Source: Ktedonospora formicarum (GTDB lineage: Bacteria; Chloroflexota; Ktedonobacteria; Ktedonobacterales; Ktedonobacteraceae). From it: 64,000 bases of DNA. Position 1 is the first letter of the stretch; each line of letters opens with the position of its first letter. Location: NCBI RefSeq assembly GCF_016587355.1, contig NZ_BNJF01000003.1:992001-1056000 (forward strand), given 5' to 3'. Positions 58,537 to 64,000 of this stretch are shown in pieces. The notes under the pieces are model-generated. The model searched no databases and was not told the origin of the DNA. It saw only the letters and a list, made by a program, of their open reading frames with translations. Made by a program: the position numbers and the translations under genes.

Positions 58537-60044
58537 GTAACTATTCAGGTTGTCTAAAAAGACTTGCATTGTACACAAGGAATCAGGTACGCTGTGCCTA
58601 TGGACCGAGATGCTCAAATCGACTGGCTCATCCAAGAACTGACGAATGTGCGTCGTGCTTTGGATGAAGCCCTTCAAGAAAATGCACGTCTGAAAGAACG
58701 TATCTGTGAGCTTGAGCGCAAAGAGAAGAAAGACAGCCACAATAGTGGCTTGCCACCTTCTTCGGATCGCTTTGCGCGTCGTCCTCGCTCTGGACGTGAG
58801 CGCAGCGGCAAACGTCCCGGCGGTCAATCTGGGCATCAAGGCCAGACGTTACTGCAACGACACGACCCCGATCAGATCGTGGTTCACCGTCCAACGCACT
58901 GTACACATTGCGCCTTTGATCTACGCTTGGCGCCTGCTTCCCGCACCACTCGCCGACATGTGCTTGACCTGCCTTCTCAACCATTACAGGTGACTGAGCA
59001 TCAGATCCAGCAGGTCGTCTGCCCTGGGTGTGGTGCGCTTTGCCAGGCTCATTTTCCAACGGGGGTCAGTGCCCCCGTGCAATATGGCCCCTCATTGCAA
59101 GCCTTGGCCGTGTATCTGAGCCACGTCCAACTGTTGCCTTATGCCCGTGTGAGCCAGGTTCTTGAAGATCTTTTTGACCATCGCCTTTCCGTTGCCACCA
59201 TCGAGGGCTTTGTCATCCGTGCTCATCGGCGTCTTGAACCCGTTGAAGCAGCCCTCAAAGAAGCTCTTGTCACCCAGGAGGTCGTCCATCAAGATGAGAC
59301 GGGCCTCTATGTCCAAGGCAAACGCCACTGGGTTCATGTGGTCTCAACGCCTCAACTCACCCATTATGCTCACCATCCCAAGCGGGGACGAGAAGCCCTT
59401 GAGGCCATTGGCATCGCTGCACGTTTGCAAGGGCTGAGCATGCACGATGGATGGAGCAGCTACTGGACCTACGGCAAGGGCCATGCCCTTTGCAATGTGC
59501 ATCATCTGCGAGAATTGACCTTCTTCGCTGAAGAAGAGCATCACCTGTGGGCCAGTGAGATGAAAGTGCTGCTGCTGTTGATGCGAGAACTCGTTGCTCA
59601 AGCCAAAGCCCAAGGATGGAAGGCTTTTCCTGAGCACATGCAGACCATTCTCATTGAGCACTATCAGCAGATTCTTGAGCAAGGCTATCAATCAGTTCCC
59701 GCCCCACCTCTCGCACGGCCAGGAAAACGAGGCAAGCCCAAGCAACATCCTGCGCGTAACCTCTTAGATCGGCTGCATACCCATGCTGATGCCGTGTTGG
59801 CCTTCATGCGTGATTTCCGCGTGCCTTTTGACAACAATTTGGCCGAGCGTGATCTCCGCATGCTCAAGGTCCAACAAAAAATCTCCGGCTGTTTCCGCTC
59901 TGTCCACGGAGCTGATGCCTTTTGCCGCGTACGAAGTTATGCTTCCACCATGCGCAAACAGGGTCACCACCTGCTTTCTGCTCTGCAAACGGTGCTCGCT
60001 GGGTCTCCTCTCTTTCCTTCCTTTTCATGAACCTGAATAGTTAC
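58537..60044 (+). mobile_element. IS66 family insertion sequence
   Basis: 1,508 bp. Terminal inverted repeats share 15 bp, GTAACTATTCAGGTT at each end, then diverge. An 8-bp target duplication AATTATAC flanks it (58529-58536 and 60045-60052). A single transposase frame and no tnpA/tnpB accessory genes, as in the ISBst12-like group of IS66. Confidence 0.95.
58600..60030 (+). CDS. IS66 family transposase
   Basis: 476 residues. The N-terminal coiled-coil (ELTNVRRALDEALQENARLKERICELERKEKKDSHNSGLPPSSDRF) is the IS66 signature; a CHCAFDLR...VVCPGCGALC zinc-binding region and the DDE catalytic domain follow (QDETGLYVQGKRHWVHV, MHDGWSSYW, NNLAERDLRMLKVQQKISGCFR). Intact, so possibly mobile. ATG 58600 is preferred; the frame begins at 58564. 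Confidence 0.95.
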   Translation: MDRDAQIDWLIQELTNVRRALDEALQENARLKERICELERKEKKDSHNSGLPPSSDRFARRPRSGRERSGKRPGGQSGHQGQTLLQRHDPDQIVVHRPTHCTHCAFDLRLAPASRTTRRHVLDLPSQPLQVTEHQIQQVVCPGCGALCQAHFPTGVSAPVQYGPSLQALAVYLSHVQLLPYARVSQVLEDLFDHRLSVATIEGFVIRAHRRLEPVEAALKEALVTQEVVHQDETGLYVQGKRHWVHVVSTPQLTHYAHHPKRGREALEAIGIAARLQGLSMHDGWSSYWTYGKGHALCNVHHLRELTFFAEEEHHLWASEMKVLLLLMRELVAQAKAQGWKAFPEHMQTILIEHYQQILEQGYQSVPAPPLARPGKRGKPKQHPARNLLDRLHTHADAVLAFMRDFRVPFDNNLAERDLRMLKVQQKISGCFRSVHGADAFCRVRSYASTMRKQGHHLLSALQTVLAGSPLFPSFS

Positions 60045-60052
60045 AATTATAC

Positions 60053-60599
60053 AACAAGAAGTGGTAAATTTCAGGTCTGGGCGGGAATCTTAAGCGGCAT
60101 TCAGCTACGAGGCGATGAACAGGTTCTCGACCTGGGTTGTGGTCGAGGGGCCGTCCTCCTGATGGCGGCGAAGTTGTTACCCACCGGAAAAGCCACCGGC
60201 ATTGATCTGTGGAAAACCAACGATCAATCAGGCAATGCTATGGAGGTAACCACGCGCAATGCCGAACTAGAGGGCGTCGCCGAGCGCGTAGAACTCCATA
60301 CGGCTGATATGCAAAAATTACCTTTTGCCGACAACACATTTGATGTTATCCTATCGAGCCTGGCAATTCATAATATTCCCGAAGCCGCAGGCCGTAGTCA
60401 CGCCATCGACGAAGCCGTACGTGTGCTCAAGCCTGGCGGCAAACTTCGGATTGCCGACTTCCGCAACACGCAAGCCTACGAAAGGCGCCTGCAAGAACTT
60501 GGCATGCTTGATGTGAAGCACCAGACGCTTGACTGGCGCTTCTGGTACGGTAGCCCCTGGACAGCGACAAAGCTAGTGAGCGCGCGCAAACCGGCGTAA
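60053..60599 (+). pseudogene. Class I SAM methyltransferase, 3' part (IS-interrupted)
   Basis: Continues the gene at 58298 after the IS. LDLGCGRGAVLLMAAKLLPTGKATGIDLW is SAM motif I; DMQKLPFADNTFDVILSSLAIHN and EAVRVLKPGGKLRIADFR complete the fold. It may still be expressed from inside the IS (an open frame starts at 59922), but without its two membrane segments. Confidence 0.85.
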
Positions 60600-60665
60600 G
60601 AAGGATTGGTCGCGAGGTGTGTGATGTAGTTGCTACAAGAGGTAGAAGGCGGATACAATAACGGT

Positions 60666-61115
60666 ATGAATATAGAATACTCTCAACACCTCGCAACCGC
60701 CCTGGAGCAGGTCGCATTACCGGAGGGAATCAACATTCGCGCTTGGCACGAAGATGATTTTCCCGCCATCCAACGACTCAGCAGCGCGGAAGGCTGGCCC
60801 TCGCCTACACAACGCCCCACTGAATCGCTACAGTCCTGGCAAAACTCCTGGCCCACGCTGGTGGCTGTGGAAAGCGAAACGATTGTTGGCTTTGTGCGTG
60901 GCCTTACTGATGGCACAATCAGCATGTTTATCGCCGAACTGGTGGTAGACACCCAATACAGGGGGCGCGGGATCGGGCGAGCCCTCCTCGATACCTGCCA
61001 CTTCCTCTATCCGCGAACCCGACTCGACCTGATCTCCGAGGATGAGGCTCGCCCCTTCTACCAGGCTTGTGGCTTCCGATACATTCATGATGGCATGCGA
61101 AAAAGCTATGTGTGA
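60666..61115 (+). CDS. GNAT family N-acetyltransferase
   Basis: 149 residues. N-acetyltransferase fold with ELVVDTQYRGRGIGRALLDTCHFLYP (acetyl-CoA pyrophosphate loop Q-x-x-G-x-G) and the C-terminal QACGFRYIHDGMRKSYV. Substrate unknown. ATG 60666 is chosen by homology; the frame begins at 60630. Confidence 0.9.
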   Translation: MNIEYSQHLATALEQVALPEGINIRAWHEDDFPAIQRLSSAEGWPSPTQRPTESLQSWQNSWPTLVAVESETIVGFVRGLTDGTISMFIAELVVDTQYRGRGIGRALLDTCHFLYPRTRLDLISEDEARPFYQACGFRYIHDGMRKSYV

Positions 61116-61139
61116 CCGGAAGCTACTCTAGGCTTCCAT

Positions 61140-61535
61140 CTAACCCTTTGCTGCTATCTCCTGGTTGATCTCCCAGAGATTGCCTTCTGGATCGGTGAAG
61201 TGGGCTGTGCGCAATCCCCAGGACTGATCGGTTGGTGGTCGAAGGAATGTCACACCCTCTGCCTTGAGCGCATCATAGGTGGCGTTGACATCTTTAACGC
61301 CAGCCGCCAGAACGACGCGCGGCGTGCCATCTATCTTAAACTCATTTGGATCGGCACCCAGCAGGTCGGCAGCACCCGCGAGCGAGAGCAGGATCAGGTA
61401 GCGATCCTGCAATTTAAATGAGGAAGAATTGGCGTCACTTCCCGCGTACGGAAGCTTGAACACATCTTTATAAAAAGCTGTACATTTGGGCAAATCTCGG
61501 ACGAATATCACCGTCGCCAGTATTCCATCGATCAT
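61140..61535 (-). CDS. VOC family protein
   Basis: 131 residues, glyoxalase/bleomycin-resistance fold with a single VOC module pair: ILATVIFVRDLPKCTAFYKDVFKLP and WGLRTAHFTDPEGNLWEINQE. Metal ligand positions are only partly matched. Function unknown. Its promoter (61612-61660) shares a box with that of the HhH protein at 57810. Confidence 0.9.
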   Translation of the reverse strand: MIDGILATVIFVRDLPKCTAFYKDVFKLPYAGSDANSSSFKLQDRYLILLSLAGAADLLGADPNEFKIDGTPRVVLAAGVKDVNATYDALKAEGVTFLRPPTDQSWGLRTAHFTDPEGNLWEINQEIAAKG

Positions 61536-61611
61536 GATTTTACCTCTCTCGCTTTGTTCTCAGTCGAGTCAGAATCAGAGTTCATGGACGCATCTATGCT
61601 CGACCAGAAGC

Positions 61612-61660
61612 AGTATAGCAGGCCCGAGAGGGTTAAAACTTCTCTAATCTTGCGCTCTTC
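61612..61660 (-). promoter_or_regulatory. Promoter with conserved 26-bp box, copy 2
   Basis: Minus strand -10 TATACT (61612-61617), a 17-bp spacer, then AGTTTT (61635-61640) and GAAGAGCGCAAGATTAGAGA upstream (to 61660). It differs from copy 1 at one base of the box. Confidence 0.65.
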
Positions 61661-61678
61661 CAATATGCAAGGAGCCAA

Positions 61679-62059
61679 TCAGTGAGCATTTGACACTTCC
61701 AGCAAATTTCCATCAGGGTCGCGGAAGTATACAGAGGTCAGTGACGAGATCGCCCCAGTTCGCTCCACAGGGCCAAGAAGAATAGGAACATGGCACGCTT
61801 GAAGATGGGCCATGACATCTTCAATGGACAGCAAAGTTAGCAAACAGAGATCAGCGGAACCAGAAGTTGGATACTGAGCCTTTGGATCGATCTCTTTCCC
61901 CCGCAAATGAAGGTTGATTTTTTGATTCCCAAAACGAAGCGCCTTGCGCCCCTCACCGAATGTTATCACCTGCATGCCCAGAACGTGTGCATAAAACTCA
62001 CATGTGGCCTCAATATCCCGCACCGTCAGAACAAGATGGTCTAAACGATCAATTTGCAT
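61679..62059 (-). CDS. VOC family protein
   Basis: 126 residues. DRLDHLVLTVRDIEATCEFYAHVLGMQVITF and SVYFRDPDGNLLEVSN are the paired VOC repeats; His and Glu ligands are present (HLVLTV, LLEVSN). Such proteins act on glutathione adducts, dioxygenase substrates or fosfomycin. AAGGAG precedes the ATG. Confidence 0.9.
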   Translation of the reverse strand: MQIDRLDHLVLTVRDIEATCEFYAHVLGMQVITFGEGRKALRFGNQKINLHLRGKEIDPKAQYPTSGSADLCLLTLLSIEDVMAHLQACHVPILLGPVERTGAISSLTSVYFRDPDGNLLEVSNAH

Positions 62060-62135
62060 ATGATCTCCTTTCTTTATAACTATACGATTCCATTAATCAA
62101 TACGAACACCTATATTCTCCAGGTCTGGACGGAAA

Positions 62136-62163
62136 TATGTAGCCGCGTCGCTTCAGCAGCGGC
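62136..62163. repeat. REP-like repeat
   Basis: TATGTAGCCGCGTCGCTTCAGCAGCGGC, the inverse of the 30367 copy with one base change in the core (CTTCAG for CTTTAG). Confidence 0.65.
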
Positions 62164-62271
62164 ATGTCCTTGGCAAGAAAACCACACTATGTGGCATTTT
62201 TCGCCCTTGAGCGATACATGCAGTGAAATCGCTAGCACGAAGTACTACTTAATGGGATGGAACCATGAACC

Positions 62272-62814
62272 ATGCAACAACACTTGCACATGCCTGCCGG
62301 GAATGACGCATTCGCGGCTGAACTCTACCAGCGCTATGCCCAGGAGATTTTTGTCTACCTACGCATGCATACGCCAACACGCGAGGATGCTGAAGACGTG
62401 CTCATTGATGTCTTCCTGGCAGCGCTGGAGCAAAAGAATTTTCAGAAAGTGCCCATCGAGAAACAGCGAGCCTATCTGTGGCGGGTGGCACAGAATAAGG
62501 CGAACGATGTGTATCGTCGCCTGAAGCGCCGCCCGGTATCGCCTGTAGAACAGGTTGCTGACTCGCTCCACTTTGATGAGAATCAGGAGCCGGAACAGCA
62601 ATTTATGCGTACGGAGAGCTATGCACTGCTGCGTTCGCATATACAGCGACTACCAGAGCTTCAGCGCAAATTGCTTCACCTTCGCTTTGTCAATGGATTG
62701 CGCAGCAAAGAAATCGCGCAAATTCTCAACAAACGCGAGGGCACAGTACGCATGTTGCTCTCACGCACCCTCAATACCCTTCGCTCCATCTATGAAAAAC
62801 ACTCAGAGGGATAG
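62272..62814 (+). CDS. ECF RNA polymerase sigma factor
   Basis: 180 residues. sigma2 (ELYQRYAQEIFVYLRMHTPTREDAEDVLIDVF) and sigma4 (LPELQRKLLHLRFVNGLRSKEIAQILNKREGTVRMLLSRTLNTLR). Not ECF41; no C-terminal extension. ATG 62272; the ribosome site is weak. The next gene starts 5 nt after the stop and encodes a membrane WD40 protein, the probable anti-sigma factor. Confidence 0.92.
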   Translation: MQQHLHMPAGNDAFAAELYQRYAQEIFVYLRMHTPTREDAEDVLIDVFLAALEQKNFQKVPIEKQRAYLWRVAQNKANDVYRRLKRRPVSPVEQVADSLHFDENQEPEQQFMRTESYALLRSHIQRLPELQRKLLHLRFVNGLRSKEIAQILNKREGTVRMLLSRTLNTLRSIYEKHSEG

Positions 62815-62819
62815 GCACT

Positions 62820-64000
62820 ATGGCTACACCGAACGAACATTTTCATGCTAAAGACATCGACACACAGATCGAGCGATCTCTGGCACAGACTCAGACCAAT
62901 GACCCTAATGCGCAACTGGTGACCGATTTACAACAGTTCTACCAGGCAGACGCCCAGGCGGATAGGCAATCGCTCAACTACGCCTGGCAACATATTCGTA
63001 TGGGACATCGCTCGCAGCGATCCCATAATCCAGAAGGGAAGGTCATCCCCATGCATATACCTTCAGCACCCATCTCAGGTCAAACACAGAATAAAACACA
63101 CTCCGCCTCTATCCGGCGGACCTTCTCGCTCATTGCCGCAGCCGTGGTAGCAGCACTGGTGGTTGGCAGTTTGCTTGCAGTGCTTTACCAAGCACGCTTA
63201 GCCCAAAACGGACAGGCCGGGTCGCCCACGCCCACCCCATCTCCCCAGGGTCATCCAGGCCAGGTTGTCTCTAGCCATAAAGTGAACGATGACACTATTA
63301 TGGGATTACAATGGTCTCCCGATGGCAAGCGCATCGTCCTGGTGGGCGAAAATGCGCACATCTGGGACGCCACGACCGGAAAAAACGAGGTAACATATCA
63401 TCCTAACGATGGAGGCGCGTATCCTATTCAAAATGTTGCCTGGGAACCAAACGGCAGCAAACGAGTAGCCATCGCTACCAAAACGGTGCAGATTGTGGAT
63501 GCCAATACTGGTAAAGTTCTCGCCACCGGGCCAAAGTCACCTACGGCGAACGTCGGGAACCTTCTTACCAGTGTATTGACCCCCCTGCTTCCTAAGAGCC
63601 CGGGAAGTGCCATGATACGGGCAATGGCCTGGTCTCCTGATGGCAAGCTGATCGTTTCTAGTCTGAATGACCCCAACGCGATGTCTCAAGACCCACAGGA
63701 TCACCCGATTCTCATCTGGAATAGCAGCACTGGTGCTGTTGTCAAGACACTGATTGGCAATACTGCCGATGCAGAGAGTTTAGCCTGGTCGCCTGATGGT
63801 AAGTATATCGCCTCTACTACAGCGAATTGGGATGCAACAGCGCGTGTTTGGGATGCACGCACAGGTAAGCTAATGTATAGCGTCCCCGCGAAAGCTTATG
63901 GAGCAACGTTGTCATTATCCTGGTCTCCTAATAGCCAGTATCTAGCAGTCAGTATGACCGTCCAGGATGGAAACAATGCCTCTGGAGAGATTAAGACCAA
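62820..64000 (+). CDS. WD40 membrane protein, probable anti-sigma (partial)
   Basis: At least 393 residues, running off the window. A cytoplasmic N-terminus of about 100 residues (helical, possibly the sigma-binding part), one membrane segment near residues 101-123, a Pro/Thr linker and then WD40-like repeats with WSPDGKRIVLVG, WSPDGKLIVSS, WSPDGKYIASTT. No recognisable zinc anti-sigma motif (HxxxCxxC). Position directly after the sigma gene suggests a signal-transducing anti-sigma factor. Confidence 0.85.
   Translation, partial: MATPNEHFHAKDIDTQIERSLAQTQTNDPNAQLVTDLQQFYQADAQADRQSLNYAWQHIRMGHRSQRSHNPEGKVIPMHIPSAPISGQTQNKTHSASIRRTFSLIAAAVVAALVVGSLLAVLYQARLAQNGQAGSPTPTPSPQGHPGQVVSSHKVNDDTIMGLQWSPDGKRIVLVGENAHIWDATTGKNEVTYHPNDGGAYPIQNVAWEPNGSKRVAIATKTVQIVDANTGKVLATGPKSPTANVGNLLTSVLTPLLPKSPGSAMIRAMAWSPDGKLIVSSLNDPNAMSQDPQDHPILIWNSSTGAVVKTLIGNTADAESLAWSPDGKYIASTTANWDATARVWDARTGKLMYSVPAKAYGATLSLSWSPNSQYLAVSMTVQDGNNASGEIKT

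Noticed and set aside
58537..60044. IS66 as part of a composite transposon
   Set aside because: Only one copy is present in the window and the flanks are the two halves of a host gene.
1..64000. tRNA, rRNA, CRISPR, toxin-antitoxin or phage defence genes
   Set aside because: None could be recognised; the regions without genes hold only promoters, hairpins and repeats.

Overview
The window looks like chromosomal DNA of a soil-type filamentous Chloroflexota, most likely class Ktedonobacteria. This is inferred from gene content. There are several F420/FMN-type oxidoreductases, Ser/Thr kinase-like proteins fused to beta-helix or WD40 domains, ECF41-type sigma factors, an L-rhamnose isomerase, a phosphoketolase, many one-component regulators, and intergenic DNA full of short palindromic repeats. 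No rRNA, tRNA, CRISPR array or prophage was seen. One IS66-family element is present.

Layout. 0.3-3 kb: MarR regulator, FMN reductase, a membrane protein and an orphan GC-rich gene behind a structured leader. 3.2-7.2 kb: a MerR regulator, lgt, a PadR/membrane protein pair and an LLM oxidoreductase; the MerR gene and the oxidoreductase share the same 19-bp-spacer MerR promoter. 7.2-10.6 kb: a zinc-ribbon/kinase/beta-helix protein divergent from a proline-rich membrane protein. 10.9-18.7 kb: an FAD oxidoreductase with an ECF41 sigma factor, a frameshifted recD2, a quinone oxidoreductase-like protein, a divergent SDR/HxlR pair and a deazaflavin nitroreductase. 19.7-26.4 kb: a PIG-L deacetylase behind a Cys-rich leader peptide, two orphan GC-rich genes, a PPOX/TetR pair, a carboxymuconolactone decarboxylase divergent from a second SigJ with exact ECF41 promoters, and a 50-residue orphan gene. 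26.9-40.5 kb: photolyase, CsbD, MurB, a frameshifted nitroreductase, a frameshifted phosphoketolase, an APH-like kinase, a RecA-like ATPase, Lrp, threonine aldolase, a site-2 protease and an SRPBCC protein. 40.6-46 kb: membrane proteins including a tandemly duplicated orphan gene, a DoxX protein, and a 58-residue zinc-ribbon protein behind a long structured leader. 46-50.2 kb: a uronate dehydrogenase-like protein, rhaM-rhaI and a deletion scar joining a TetR gene to a quinone oxidoreductase. 50.2-58 kb: a WD40 pseudokinase, a DUF4097-like protein, a lactonase-like MBL protein, an FAD monooxygenase, a TetR under a 66-bp perfect palindrome, an ICMT-like methyltransferase and an HhH protein. 58.3-64 kb: a methyltransferase gene split by IS66, GNAT, two VOC proteins, and an ECF sigma factor followed by a WD40 membrane protein that runs off the window.

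Three themes stand out. (1) Many promoters carry unusually long, clean palindromes, so regulator-target pairs can be read directly from the DNA. (2) A set of orphan, GC-rich, monocistronic genes each have their own promoter, a multi-hairpin leader and a strong terminator; these are the best candidates here for something undescribed. (3) Four genes (recD2, the nitroreductase, xfp, a TetR) are each broken by one missing G or C in a short run. That pattern points to residual sequencing error rather than real decay. By contrast, the TetR/oxidoreductase fusion and the IS66 insertion are genuine lesions.
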